Shown in pieces: positions 9,605-19,205 of a stretch of DNA of 64,000 nucleotides. The DNA lies in contig CAIWRI010000078.1 in assembly GCA_903915035.1 (NCBI GenBank), forward strand, positions 1 through 64,000, written 5' to 3'. The translations under genes were made by a program, and so were the position numbers. This DNA comes from an uncultured Nitrosomonadales bacterium (GTDB taxonomy: Bacteria > Pseudomonadota > Gammaproteobacteria > Burkholderiales > Gallionellaceae). The notes beneath the pieces are model-generated. The model saw only the letters and a program-made list of their open reading frames with translations. It was not told where the DNA came from and did no database searches. Each line of letters begins with the position of its first letter. Position 1 is the first letter of the stretch.

Positions 9605-11767
9605 TTAATTGGCTGAAATATCAGCCACTTCAAACGTTGCAATACCGGCACGAATCAGGCTGGTCGAAATACCTAGCGCCCAGGCCGCAGCGACTGCCGC
9701 CAGTACATTTTCAAGTTGCGATTGATTGCTTTCGTCAGCCGAAATGGGAACCGCAGCAAGCTTGAGCAGTGCAGTCTCTTCCAGCCCCTCGCAAAGTACA
9801 ATGCGGCCATTTTTAATCAGCACCGCCCGACCGCCTGTCCGTCGATGTTTGGTCACAGCGACCAACTCACTCTCAAGCGCGAAATAAATAACTTCGCCGT
9901 CACAATATCCGGCCATCCCTGCCACCAGCGGATCAGATCCATTGAGCACAGCAACTCCATCGGATAAGACCACATCCACCTGAGTGCGCAACACATTGCA
10001 GACCTGCTCGGTGCTTTCGATGTAAAACTCGCCAAAATGTTTGGCCGGATCAAGATTGGTGATAATACCGATCTGACAGCGATCGTAGCCCAAACCTTCC
10101 GACAGGATGGTTTCGATGCTGTTTTCAATGACTGCCGCATCCACTGAACGGTTCAATAACACTTTTTGTGCAGACGCCCAGTTCGCGCAATCTTTCTTGT
10201 CGGCAAGCCGTTTGTCAAAAAACAGCCCGTCACGACTGGCAAGTCCGGTATAAAACCCCGCCAGTTTTAATAATCTGGTGACGATACGTGCAACCTGCGC
10301 TTTTCCCCGCGTACCGCAGATACCGATGACAGGAATACGTCCTGTTTCCTTATCGGCAAACAGACTGTCGACGATGGCGCGGCCCACCGGGCGCGGCTCA
10401 CCTGACACAGGTTTAAGGTGCATCAGCAAACCCGGGCCGGCATTGATTTCAACGATAGCTCCGCCTTGTTCGGCCAGAGGGCGTGAAATATCTTCGGCGA
10501 CCAGATCAACGCCGGCAATATCAAGACCGACGATACGCACGGCAAGCGACACCATTTCCGCCACCTCGGGATGCACCAGATCGGTAACGTCAAAAGCGAC
10601 ATTGCCGTTGCGCTGAATCAAAATCACCGTACCGGCCGGCGGCACCGATTCCGCTGTATAACCCTGACGTTTTATTTCAAATTGGGCTGCGGTACTTTCA
10701 TTGATATTGACCCTGTCCATGGGAAACTCTTCAGCATCTCCCCTGCGCGGATCACTATTGATCTGTTCCTCAATCAGCAGATTGATCGACGAAATGCCAT
10801 TGGCAATCAGCGATACGCTCTCCCCGCGGGTTGCAGCAGCCAGTTTTCCGCCAACCACCAGCAACCGATGTTCATTGCCGCGGATAAAACGCTCGACGAT
10901 AACCTCGCTGCCTTGTTCATCCGCCAGCACAAAAGCGCGCTCTACTTCTTCACGTGTCATCAACTCGGTAGACACACCGCGCCCGTGGTTGCCGTCGGAC
11001 GGCTTGACGACCACCGGCAAACCGATGTCTTCCGCCGCATCCCACGCATCCTCCGGACTGTCAACGATGCGCCCTTCCGGCACCGGTACGCCGCAGGCCT
11101 GCAGCAGGTTTTTGGTCAAATCCTTATCCTGTGAAATACTCTCGGCGATCGCACTGGTCTGGTCAGTTTCTGCCGTCCAGATGCGGTGCGCATTTTTGCC
11201 ATAACCCAATTGCACCAGATTACCGCCGGTCAGGCGCATCGAGGGAATGCCTCTTTCAGTTGCTGCATCGACGATGCAAGCGGTGCTGGGTCCAAGACAG
11301 AGAGAATCGACCATCTCATTGAGTTTTAAAACGGTGGCAGCCACGTCAAAAGGTTCATCCTGCATCGCCGCGAGTATTAATTCGCGTGCGGCATGCAGCG
11401 CGGCACGAGAAACGGTTTCGTTGCGCGAACGCACAACCACCTTATAAACCCCGCGCACCGACGTTTCACGCGCCTTGCCAAAACCGCTCTGCATCCCCGC
11501 CAGATTTTGCAGTTCGATGGTGACATGTTCAAGAATATGTCCGGGCCAGGTGCCCTCGCGCAAACGTTGCAAAAATCCGCCGCGCTCACCAATGCCGCAG
11601 CGGTGCTCAATCAAGCTTGGCAACCAGGCTGTCAGACGCTCATAAAAACCGGGTATGGTATTGGAAGGAGAATCTTCCAGCACACCGATATCCAGCCAAA
11701 CCTCAAGCACAGGACGATAAGTCCAGATATTCGGACCTTGCAGCGGTAATATTTTGAGAAACTCCAT
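9605..11767 (-). CDS. Cyanophycin synthetase paralogue, truncated and with degenerate Mur P-loop
   Basis: 720 residues from ATG 11767. It aligns with the neighbouring cphA over the N-terminal and ATP-grasp domains (KPSDGNHGRGV, EINAGPGLLMHL intact). In the Mur-like domain the ATP-binding loop is altered: GTRGKAQVARI where CphA has GTNGKTTTVRL. The protein stops just where CphA enters its C-terminal Mur lobe, so the DYGHNP segment is absent. The second ATP site, used for Arg addition in CphA, is therefore probably inactive. Truncated CphA relatives are known (CphA2 of cyanobacteria, CphA' of betaproteobacteria). Whether this one polymerises dipeptides, assists CphA, or adds only one amino acid is not decidable from sequence. 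First gene of the minus-strand operon. Confidence 0.85.
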   Translation of the reverse strand: MEFLKILPLQGPNIWTYRPVLEVWLDIGVLEDSPSNTIPGFYERLTAWLPSLIEHRCGIGERGGFLQRLREGTWPGHILEHVTIELQNLAGMQSGFGKARETSVRGVYKVVVRSRNETVSRAALHAARELILAAMQDEPFDVAATVLKLNEMVDSLCLGPSTACIVDAATERGIPSMRLTGGNLVQLGYGKNAHRIWTAETDQTSAIAESISQDKDLTKNLLQACGVPVPEGRIVDSPEDAWDAAEDIGLPVVVKPSDGNHGRGVSTELMTREEVERAFVLADEQGSEVIVERFIRGNEHRLLVVGGKLAAATRGESVSLIANGISSINLLIEEQINSDPRRGDAEEFPMDRVNINESTAAQFEIKRQGYTAESVPPAGTVILIQRNGNVAFDVTDLVHPEVAEMVSLAVRIVGLDIAGVDLVAEDISRPLAEQGGAIVEINAGPGLLMHLKPVSGEPRPVGRAIVDSLFADKETGRIPVIGICGTRGKAQVARIVTRLLKLAGFYTGLASRDGLFFDKRLADKKDCANWASAQKVLLNRSVDAAVIENSIETILSEGLGYDRCQIGIITNLDPAKHFGEFYIESTEQVCNVLRTQVDVVLSDGVAVLNGSDPLVAGMAGYCDGEVIYFALESELVAVTKHRRTGGRAVLIKNGRIVLCEGLEETALLKLAAVPISADESNQSQLENVLAAVAAAWALGISTSLIRAGIATFEVADISAN

Positions 11768-11945
11768 CAGATTTTCCTGGTGAATTTATAGGTAGCAGAC
11801 TACGAGCTTAACGCAACCCGCTGTATTTTGGTTTACATGAATATCATATCAGGAAAAATATTACGCATCGAACTGGTGACGATATTACCAGAGGAGACGG
11901 CAAAATAGTTTGTTCGCGTGTGGTAATGTAGTAATATTGCGGGCA

Positions 11946-14225
11946 ATGAATATTCCGCTCCCCCCCCCATTGGCAATCTCATTTCCTGACGCATGGCACG
12001 ACAGCGTGTTACCGCATCTCTCAGACAACGAAGCAATTGTGGCCTGGTTGGAAATCAATCTCGATGCCAGACTGAACTTCTCGCAAGAACTGTTACTGAT
12101 TAGCGACCGGCGCTTGTTATGTTTTAGCGGCGGGCAAGCACAGGTATTCCCTTTTCACGCAGGACTGACCATGGACTGCCACGATCATGGCGGGATCGGC
12201 AGGATAGAACTCTTCGAAGGTGAAGTCCGCCTGGCCTGCTGGTTTTATACACTGGCACACAATGTTCAGGCGATGCGTTTCATCAAACAGTTTGAGCAGC
12301 AACTCAGTTGCCATCTGACCGGCATCGCGGTGACTGAAGCTGCGCCTGAGCTATGTCCGGATTGCCTGACGCCTATGGAGCTCAGTGTATGTCCGCAATG
12401 CAACAGCACTATCAATGCCCCGCCGCGAATCTGGACATTGCTGCGTTTATGGCGTTTTGCAAAATCCTATCAGTGGCAATTGATTTCCGGTTTTTTATTA
12501 ATGCTGGCTTCGACCGCTGCAACGCTGGTGCCGCCTTATCTGACCATGCCGCTGATGGACAAGGTGCTGATTCCCTATCAGAACGGCCAGCCGATTGATT
12601 TTGTGGTGGTAAGCTGGTTGTTATCCGGCCTGTTGGGTTCCGCATTGCTGGCCTGGAGTCTGGGCTGGGCAAAAACTTATATCCTGGCACTGGTCAGCGA
12701 ACGCATTGGTGCCGATTTGCGCACGATCACTTATGAGCATCTGCTGCGCCTGTCACTGGAATATTTCGGCGGGAAACGCACAGGCGACCTGATGTCACGC
12801 ATCGGTTCGGAGTCAGATCGAATTTGCGTCTTTTTGTCGTTGCATCTGCTTGATTTTGCAACTGATGTTCTGATGATACTGATGACAGCGGCGATTCTTT
12901 TTTCGATTAATCCGTATCTTGCGCTGGTTACGCTGGTGCCGCTGCCGTTCATCGCCTGGATGATCCATAACGTGCGTGACCGCTTGCGCACCGGTTTTGA
13001 AAAGATTGATCGAGTCTGGTCGGAAGTGAGCAATGTACTGGCCGATACCATACCCGGCATCCGGGTGGTCAAGGCCTTCGCCCAGGAAGGTCGCGAGGCG
13101 GAACGTTTCCGTGTCGCCAACCACCACAACCTGCAAGTGAATGACCGCATCAACAAAATCTGGTCTTTATTCACCCCCAGTGTCTCATTCCTGACCGAAA
13201 TCGGCTTGCTGGTGGTCTGGGCCTTCGGCATCTGGCAGGTATCAAACAACCAGATTACCGTCGGGGTGCTGACGGCCTTCCTGGCTTACATCAGCCGTTT
13301 TTATGCGCGTCTGGATTCGATGAGTCGCATTGTTTCAGTCACGCAAAAAGCTGCCGCCGGTGCCAAACGTATTTTTGATATTCTCGATCATGTCTCCAGC
13401 GTTCCTGAGCCGGTTAATCCTGTGCATCTGAACAAGATAGAAGGCCGGATTGAACTCAAGGACGCAGGATTCAGATATGGCAATCGTGCCGTCATCAAAG
13501 GATTAAATCTCACCATCAAACCTGGCGAGATGATAGGCCTGGTCGGACACAGCGGCTCCGGGAAAAGCACGCTGGTCAATCTGATGTGCCGCTTTTATGA
13601 TGTCTCGGAAGGCGCAATCAGCATAGACGGAGTCAACATACGTTCGCTGCCTGTCTCAGAATATCGCCGCCACATCGGACTGGTATTGCAAGATCCCTTC
13701 CTGTTCTTTGGCAGCATTGCCGAGAACATCGCCTATGGAAAACCGGATGCAAGCCGTGCTGACATTGTCGCGGCCGCTCATGCCGCCCATGCGCATGAAT
13801 TTATCCTGCGTCTGCCGCACGGTTATGATTCCTTAGTCGGTGAACGCGGTCATGGTTTGTCCGGCGGTGAACGCCAGCGTATCTCAATTGCCCGTGCATT
13901 GCTGATTGACCCGCGCATTTTGATACTGGATGAAGCGACGGCATCGGTCGATACCGAAACGGAAAAGGAAATCCAGAAAGCGCTGGACAATCTGGTACAT
14001 GGCCGTACCACCATCGCCATCGCTCACCGCCTGTCCACTTTACATAAGGCGGATCGTCTGGTGGTGCTCGATAAAGGTGAAATCGTTGAAATAGGCAGTC
14101 ATGATGAACTGATGGCAAGTGAAGGTGCTTATTACCGCCTGTATCAGGCACAGGCCCGCAATGTCGATAGCGAACTTGACGATCTGACCAGCCGCGTTGC
14201 AGTAGACAGAAAGGTGAGCGCATGA
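11946..14225 (+). CDS. Cyanophycin-locus ABC exporter with extra N-terminal domains
   Basis: About 759 residues from ATG 11946; the tracked TTG start at 11910 is less likely. The first ~125 residues are a soluble domain resembling a bacterial PH-like fold (strands around LLLISDRRLLCFSG). A zinc-ribbon with two CxxC pairs follows (CPDCLTPMELSVCPQC, near residues 140-155). Then come six predicted membrane helices of an ABC type-1 exporter and a nucleotide-binding domain with Walker [13 protein letters not shown], signature LSGGERQRIS and Walker B ILILDEATAS. It is divergent from the cphA pair and followed by DUF1854, the arrangement known for cyanophycin-metabolism ABC transporters. Substrate unknown. 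Nine consecutive C residues lie six codons after the start. Confidence 0.85.
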   Translation: MNIPLPPPLAISFPDAWHDSVLPHLSDNEAIVAWLEINLDARLNFSQELLLISDRRLLCFSGGQAQVFPFHAGLTMDCHDHGGIGRIELFEGEVRLACWFYTLAHNVQAMRFIKQFEQQLSCHLTGIAVTEAAPELCPDCLTPMELSVCPQCNSTINAPPRIWTLLRLWRFAKSYQWQLISGFLLMLASTAATLVPPYLTMPLMDKVLIPYQNGQPIDFVVVSWLLSGLLGSALLAWSLGWAKTYILALVSERIGADLRTITYEHLLRLSLEYFGGKRTGDLMSRIGSESDRICVFLSLHLLDFATDVLMILMTAAILFSINPYLALVTLVPLPFIAWMIHNVRDRLRTGFEKIDRVWSEVSNVLADTIPGIRVVKAFAQEGREAERFRVANHHNLQVNDRINKIWSLFTPSVSFLTEIGLLVVWAFGIWQVSNNQITVGVLTAFLAYISRFYARLDSMSRIVSVTQKAAAGAKRIFDILDHVSSVPEPVNPVHLNKIEGRIELKDAGFRYGNRAVIKGLNLTIKPGEMIGLVGHSGSGKSTLVNLMCRFYDVSEGAISIDGVNIRSLPVSEYRRHIGLVLQDPFLFFGSIAENIAYGKPDASRADIVAAAHAAHAHEFILRLPHGYDSLVGERGHGLSGGERQRISIARALLIDPRILILDEATASVDTETEKEIQKALDNLVHGRTTIAIAHRLSTLHKADRLVVLDKGEIVEIGSHDELMASEGAYYRLYQAQARNVDSELDDLTSRVAVDRKVSA

Positions 14226-14683
14226 GCAATTTCAGCTTAATACGAAATCCTGCCGGCCGCCTGGTGCTGACGCTGGAAGGACAGTCTTATGAGGGTGTCG
14301 TACCGGTGCGCGCCTTCCCGATTGCAGCGCCGGATGAGAGCATTTCATTGTTGAGTCCGGATGGACATGAACTGCTTTGGATAGAAAAGCTGATCAGCCT
14401 GCCTGAAAATATCAGCGAACTGATCGTGGAGGATCTGGCCTGCCGTGAATTTATGCCTGAAGTGCAGCGCATCAAAAATGTATCGAGCTTCGCCACACCC
14501 AGCACCTGGCAGGTTGAAACCGATCGCGGTGACACAGAATTACTGCTTAAGGCTGAGGAACACATCCGCCGCCTGACAGCAACCTCGCTGCTTGTCACCG
14601 ACAGCCACGGCGTTTCATTTTTAATCCGCGACACAGAGCAACTGGATATGCACAGCCGCAAACTGCTGGATCGTTTTTTATAA
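14222..14683 (+). CDS. DUF1854 protein linked to cyanophycin metabolism
   Basis: 153 residues, ATG at 14222 overlapping the ABC exporter stop (ATGA), so translationally coupled. The sequence FSLIRNPAGRLVLTLEGQSYEGVVPVRAFPI is characteristic of DUF1854 proteins, which occur beside cyanophycin synthetase genes in proteobacteria. No signal peptide or membrane segment is evident, so it is probably cytoplasmic. The biochemical role is unknown. The tight coupling with the exporter suggests it works with it, but this is inference. Confidence 0.8.
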   Translation: MSNFSLIRNPAGRLVLTLEGQSYEGVVPVRAFPIAAPDESISLLSPDGHELLWIEKLISLPENISELIVEDLACREFMPEVQRIKNVSSFATPSTWQVETDRGDTELLLKAEEHIRRLTATSLLVTDSHGVSFLIRDTEQLDMHSRKLLDRFL

Positions 14684-14684
14684 T

Positions 14685-15359
14685 TTAACTGCCGGGTCGG
14701 ACACCAATCCAGATATTGTGGCGATTACCCCGCTTTGATTGATGCGAGCCTGCGCGTTGCTGTGTCACCGCAAAACCTGCCTTATTCATGCGCTGCGTAA
14801 ACGCATCATCCGTGCATGCCGACCAGACCGTGAGCACACCGCCTGCTTTGAGCGCGGCATAGGCCAGTGCAAGCCCGGCATTGCTGTATAGCGCATTATT
14901 ATTTTCACAGGTGAAGGAACTCGGGCCATTATCCACATCCAGCATGATGGCGTCGAATTGATGAGATACCTGCATCACCCGTGCGACATCCATTTCCTGC
15001 ACCTGCACACGCGCATCAGCCAGCGGAAAGCCGGAAAGCCGCCCCATGTAATCGCGGTTCCAGCGCACCACAGCAGGAATTAGTTCAGATACCGTGACCT
15101 GCGCATCAGATCCTGTGTGAAGAAGTACCGCCGCCAGTGTAAAACCCATACCGAGCCCACCCACCAGCAAATGCGGATTTTTCCGTCCTGCAATGCACTT
15201 GCAGGCGATTTCCGCCAGCACCTCCTCTGAATGGTGCGCGCGACTGTTCATCAACTCGCCCGCTTTATCCACCCGGATAGAAAATTCGTCGCCGCGCTGG
15301 TATAGGCGCAGAGTCGTTCCCGCCCAGAGCGCGGTGTCGATCAATATAAATGGAAGCAT
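14685..15359 (-). CDS. Spermidine-synthase-like methyltransferase-fold protein
   Basis: 224 residues, ATG at 15359. It has the Rossmann/SAM-binding pattern HLLVGGLGMGFTLAAVL, an acidic strand end (VSELIPAVVRWN) and a catalytic-region strand FDAIMLDVDNGP, as in the spermine/spermidine synthase superfamily. It is shorter than true SpeE (about 280 residues) and lacks a clear N-terminal beta-sheet domain, so polyamine synthesis is not assured. It converges on the DUF1854 gene with only 1 bp between stops. Such small SpeE-like proteins are often annotated only as spermidine synthase family. Confidence 0.7.
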   Translation of the reverse strand: MLPFILIDTALWAGTTLRLYQRGDEFSIRVDKAGELMNSRAHHSEEVLAEIACKCIAGRKNPHLLVGGLGMGFTLAAVLLHTGSDAQVTVSELIPAVVRWNRDYMGRLSGFPLADARVQVQEMDVARVMQVSHQFDAIMLDVDNGPSSFTCENNNALYSNAGLALAYAALKAGGVLTVWSACTDDAFTQRMNKAGFAVTQQRAGSHQSKRGNRHNIWIGVRPGS

Positions 15360-15574
15360 AATTTTTTCGTTAAGAGCTGTTTTTACAGCAGGCTGACATC
15401 ATAATTCAGTGCCTGAAGTTACGGGCTGCTATTTGTCATGATGATCTGCACGCTTACCGGTAGACTATAACGGTATTCCCGTGGTACTTTTGCCGGCAAA
15501 TCATGCGCTAACGCTGAAAATCAGTGTTGCATGATCGTTTTATACCTTTATTGTTATCTCACTGTGGAAACAGC

Positions 15575-16726
15575 ATGGCTCTTGCTCAACATTCATCCGC
15601 CATAAAATATATTCCGGCCGTTTTGTTACTATCCGCTCTGGCGGCCTGGTATTTCACCCGCACCGTCCCGCTCCAGATTAAACTGGTCAGCGTGACACGC
15701 GGTACGGTTGAGGCAACCGTCAACAATACCCGAGCAGGCACGGTAAAAGCCTGCCATCGCGCCAAGCTCTCAGCGCCTTCAGGCGGTCAGATAGCACAAC
15801 TGCTAGTCAAAAAAGGGGACAGAGTCAAGACCGGGCAGCTTCTGCTGAAATTATGGGATAAGGACTTGCAGGCGCAATTAGCCCTTGCACAGGAACAACT
15901 CATCACGGCGCAAACGCAAGCTGTGCAGTCCTGCCTTCAGGATGAGCTGGCCGACAGGGAATTTAAACGGGCCGCTCAATTACAGTTGAAAGGTTTTATC
16001 TCCAGCGAGGGGCTGGATCAAAAATCCTCGTCAGCTCAAGTATTACATGCCGGATGCAATGCGGCAAAAAGTCGGATTGAAGAAGCGAAGTCACACATTA
16101 CCGCAGCAAAAACCGGACTGGACAGACTCCTTTTGCGCGCACCGTTTGACGGCATTATTGCTGAAATCAGCGGTGAGCTTGGCGAATATGCCACCCCTTC
16201 CCCGCCCGGCATCCCAACCCCGCCTGCAATTGATCTGATTGACGACCACTGTCTGTTTGTCAGTGCGCCTATCGACGAAGTGGATGCTGCCGGTATCAAA
16301 TCCGGACAACTTGCGCGTATTAGCCTTGATGCGATTAAAGGTAAATCTTTCGCAGGACGTGTCAAACGCCTTGCGCCTTATGTGCTGGAAATCGAAAAGC
16401 AGGCGCGTACCGTGGAGGTTGAAGTGGATTTTATTGCGCCGCCGACGGACGAAAATCTGCTGACCGGCTATAGTGCCGATGTAGAAATCGTTCATGCCCG
16501 TCATCTCAAGGTATTGCGTATTCCCACTCAGAGTCTGCTGGAAGGTCATAAAGTATTACTCTATAAAGCGGACGGCATGCTGACAGCGCGCGCGGTAACA
16601 ACGGGTCTTGCCAACTGGGATGAAACAGAAATCACCGCGGGGCTAAGCGAAGGTGATCAAATCGTGCTCAATACCGATCAGAGCGGCATCAAAGCCGGTA
16701 TAAGAGTTCAGCCGGAAGAGAAATAA
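15575..16726 (+). CDS. Periplasmic adaptor (HlyD/MacA-like)
   Basis: About 383 residues from ATG 15575 (GGAAACAGC upstream); the GTG at 15524 is an alternative giving 17 more residues. One N-terminal membrane anchor (about 10-30) is followed by a lipoyl half-motif (SAPSGGQIAQLLVKKGDRVKTGQLLL), a coiled-coil hairpin (about 100-180), the second lipoyl half (LRAPFDGIIAEISGELGEY) and beta-barrel domains. It heads a three-gene operon with an ABC ATPase and a MacB-type permease, so it is the adaptor of a MacAB-like exporter. No outer-membrane partner is encoded in this operon. Confidence 0.82.
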   Translation: MALAQHSSAIKYIPAVLLLSALAAWYFTRTVPLQIKLVSVTRGTVEATVNNTRAGTVKACHRAKLSAPSGGQIAQLLVKKGDRVKTGQLLLKLWDKDLQAQLALAQEQLITAQTQAVQSCLQDELADREFKRAAQLQLKGFISSEGLDQKSSSAQVLHAGCNAAKSRIEEAKSHITAAKTGLDRLLLRAPFDGIIAEISGELGEYATPSPPGIPTPPAIDLIDDHCLFVSAPIDEVDAAGIKSGQLARISLDAIKGKSFAGRVKRLAPYVLEIEKQARTVEVEVDFIAPPTDENLLTGYSADVEIVHARHLKVLRIPTQSLLEGHKVLLYKADGMLTARAVTTGLANWDETEITAGLSEGDQIVLNTDQSGIKAGIRVQPEEK

Positions 16727-16777
16727 TGATCCTGCACTTCATTCCCTGCAGCTTGCACCTTGTTCCTTGCCTTTAAA

Positions 16778-17452
16778 ATGATTGAATTTATCAATATCCG
16801 TCGCAGTTTCAGCATAGGCGATCAGCGGGTTACCGCCTTGCACGACATCAATTTGAACATCGCAGCGGGCGACTATGTCTCTATCATGGGGCCGTCCGGC
16901 TCGGGCAAATCCACGCTGCTGAATCTGATCGGCCTGCTGGATCGTCCTACCTCCGGAACTTACAAACTGGACAGCGGCGATGTCACGGCATTAAATGACG
17001 CACAACAAGCCCGTGTTCGCAGCGAAAAAATTGGTTTCGTATTTCAGTCCTTTCATCTGGTGCCACGACTGACTGCCGCGATGAACATCGAACTGCCGCT
17101 GATACTGGCGGGCATACCGGCAGCTGAACGCAAGCTGCGCGTAGCACAATTACTGGCAAATTACGGCCTGACGGACAGAGCCTCCCACAGACCTGACCAG
17201 CTCTCCGGCGGGCAGCGGCAACGCGTGGCGATTGCCCGTGCCACCAGCATGCATCCTGCCGTGCTGCTGGCGGATGAGCCGACCGGCAATCTTGATCAAA
17301 CTACCGGCCGCGAAGTCATCAAATTACTCGAACAATTAAGCTTGCAGAATGTCACGCTGATACTCGTCACCCACGATCCGGCTCTGGCTGGACGAGCCAG
17401 TCGTCAGCTGCGCATGGTGGACGGTCAGATTATCAGCCAGACCATGTCATGA
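16778..17452 (+). CDS. ABC ATPase of MacB/LolD type
   Basis: About 224 residues from ATG 16778 ([11 protein letters not shown]); the tracked start at 16760 is six codons longer and lacks a better ribosome site. Walker [24 protein letters not shown], signature [14 protein letters not shown], Walker [13 protein letters not shown] and switch His (VTHDP) are all intact and match the MacB/LolD/FtsE subclass. It pairs with the permease encoded next, whose start overlaps this stop. It belongs to the adaptor-ATPase-permease operon starting at 15575. Confidence 0.88.
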   Translation: MIEFINIRRSFSIGDQRVTALHDINLNIAAGDYVSIMGPSGSGKSTLLNLIGLLDRPTSGTYKLDSGDVTALNDAQQARVRSEKIGFVFQSFHLVPRLTAAMNIELPLILAGIPAAERKLRVAQLLANYGLTDRASHRPDQLSGGQRQRVAIARATSMHPAVLLADEPTGNLDQTTGREVIKLLEQLSLQNVTLILVTHDPALAGRASRQLRMVDGQIISQTMS

Positions 17453-18657
17453 AATATATTGATGTCGTGCAGTTTGCCGCCACAAGTCTGCTCGGCAGCC
17501 GCGCACGAACCGGGCTGATGATCCTCGCCATGTCCATCGGCGTCGCTGCTGTAGTGGTGCTAACCGCCTTGGGCGAAGGCGCAAGAATTTACGTGGTTAA
17601 TCAGTTCTCCTCGCTTGGCACTAATCTGGTTCTGGTCTTTCCGGGGCGTACTGAAACAGCCGGCGTCAACCCCGGCATGCTGCTAGGCCAGATTCCGCGC
17701 GAAATTTCCCTCGATGATGCGCAAGCACTATTGAAGAGCCGTGCTATCGCCCGCATCACACCGATGACAATAGGTTCTTCACAAATCTCAAAAGAAGCAA
17801 AAAACCGCGATGTGGTGGTATTGGGCTCTACGGCTAACTTACTGGAAGTGCGCCACATGAGCCTGGAACAGGGACAATTCCTGCCCGAAGGTGACATGCA
17901 TTCGAATCTGCCTGTCTGCGTGCTGGGCAGCAAAATAAATCATGAATTATTTGGCAGAAAATCGGCTGTGGGTGCCTGGGTCAGACTGGGCGACCGGCGA
18001 TTTCGCGTGATCGGCATTCTGGCAACTCAGGGCGAATCAATGGGTTTTAATACCGACGAAATCGTCATCGTGCCGGTCGCCTCCGCCCATATGCTGTTCA
18101 ACACCTCAGGACTGTTCCGCATTCTGATCGAAGCAAAAAACCGCGAAGCAATAGAACCGGCCAGAAAAGATGCTGAATCCATCCTGTTTGCCCGACACAA
18201 CGGGGAAAAAGATGTGACAGTAGTCACGCAAGACGCCGTACTGGCGACATTCGACCGGATCTTGCGTGCACTGACACTGGCGGTCGGCGGCATCGCCGCA
18301 ATCAGTCTGGCGGTAGCGGGAATTTTAATTATGAATGTGATGTTAATCGCCGTTTCGCAACGGGTGCAGGAAATCGGCCTGCTCAAAGCCTTGGGCGCAC
18401 CGGCAGTAAAAATCCGCAGCTTGTTCTTTGCAGAAGCGGTTATCTTATCCGCGATCGGCAGCTTTGCCGGTCTGCTGCTGGGTGAGGCGGGTGTACTGGT
18501 GATTGCAAAAATTTATCCCGCCTTGCCGGTGACGGCCCCTTGGTGGGCTGTGCTGGCGGCAATAGGCACATCACTTGTCACAGGAATATCATTCAGCGTC
18601 TGGCCGGCACGCCGCGCTGCACAACTGGACCCCGTGACGGCACTGGCCGGTCGCTAA
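17449..18657 (+). CDS. MacB-like ABC permease
   Basis: 402 residues, ATG 17449 overlapping the ATPase stop (ATGA). MacB topology: one N-terminal helix (about 18-40, AMSIGVAAVVVLTALGEGA), a large periplasmic domain (about 45-265), then three C-terminal helices with the FtsX-type segment MLIAVSQRVQEIGLLKALGAP. In MacAB systems this mechanotransmission permease drives export of peptides, antibiotics or other compounds from the periplasm. The substrate is unknown here. Unlike E. coli MacB, the ATPase and permease are separate genes. Confidence 0.85.
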   Translation: MKYIDVVQFAATSLLGSRARTGLMILAMSIGVAAVVVLTALGEGARIYVVNQFSSLGTNLVLVFPGRTETAGVNPGMLLGQIPREISLDDAQALLKSRAIARITPMTIGSSQISKEAKNRDVVVLGSTANLLEVRHMSLEQGQFLPEGDMHSNLPVCVLGSKINHELFGRKSAVGAWVRLGDRRFRVIGILATQGESMGFNTDEIVIVPVASAHMLFNTSGLFRILIEAKNREAIEPARKDAESILFARHNGEKDVTVVTQDAVLATFDRILRALTLAVGGIAAISLAVAGILIMNVMLIAVSQRVQEIGLLKALGAPAVKIRSLFFAEAVILSAIGSFAGLLLGEAGVLVIAKIYPALPVTAPWWAVLAAIGTSLVTGISFSVWPARRAAQLDPVTALAGR

Positions 18658-18684
18658 GCACTTAAAACGCTGCGGACTTCGTAA

Positions 18685-19032
18685 CAATCGCTGTTAAATA
18701 GCCGGGTGCTCGCCAGCTTCATGTCGGCGGGGCATCATCTGGAATCCTGGCAACAAGAATCCGCTCAGGCCATTGCAAAACGGCTGTTGGTCGCCAGCAT
18801 GGCCTGTGTCACCGTGTGGCAAATCGCTGCCGACAACAAAGAGGCCACCGAATTACGGCTATTTTTGATCAAACTCAGCGGCAGACAAAGAAGGCACAAA
18901 TTCACAAATCTGGCACTTCTGGCAGGCTTGTGGGTGTTTCTCTCCATGATTGAAATCATGGAAGCCTACTCTCTGGAAAAACTGGATGGCTTAAAAACAA
19001 CCGCCCGGCAATTTTTCAAAAAAGATGTGTAG
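18685..19032 (+). pseudogene. Transposase C-terminal remnant (IS4-like)
   Basis: The open frame from 18685 to 19032 contains AKRLLVASMACVTVWQIA, LRLFLIKLSGRQ and LLAGLWVFLSMIEIMEAYSLE, the recognisable tail of an IS4-type DDE transposase. A TAA at 18682 closes the frame upstream and nothing resembling the N-terminal or catalytic DDE region precedes it, since the MacB-like gene ends at 18657. It is therefore a decayed fragment, not a gene. The family placement is from memory of the C-terminal pattern. It lies in a debris zone with a probable hsdR scrap and a REP-like element. Confidence 0.6.
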
Positions 19033-19067
19033 ATACTTATGCCGCCCGGGAGAGGGGATAGAGGAGA

Positions 19068-19195
19068 AGGCGGGTTGCCCGCCGCGCCGTTGTCGCCCAG
19101 ATTAAAAGGCAGGAACACCGTGGCCGCTTCCGCCAGTCTGGTCACCCGCTGTTGCTCACCGCAAAATGCCACAGCGCCCCGTTAGGAAAGGACAG
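19068..19195 (-). pseudogene. Probable hsdR (type I restriction subunit) scrap, frameshifted
   Basis: On the minus strand one frame reads FPNGALWHFAV and, after a frame change near 19150, the next frame reads VTRLAEAATVFLPFNLG then DNGAAGNPP. Type I restriction HsdR proteins contain an HFAV...T-LAG--T-FLPFN-G-...GNPP segment in this order, so this looks like a short decayed piece of hsdR. About 40 residues are recognisable, with no start and no continuing domain. Confidence is moderate because the match is short. It sits back to back with the transposase remnant. Confidence 0.45.
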
Positions 19196-19205
19196 CAAGG
19201 GTTCT

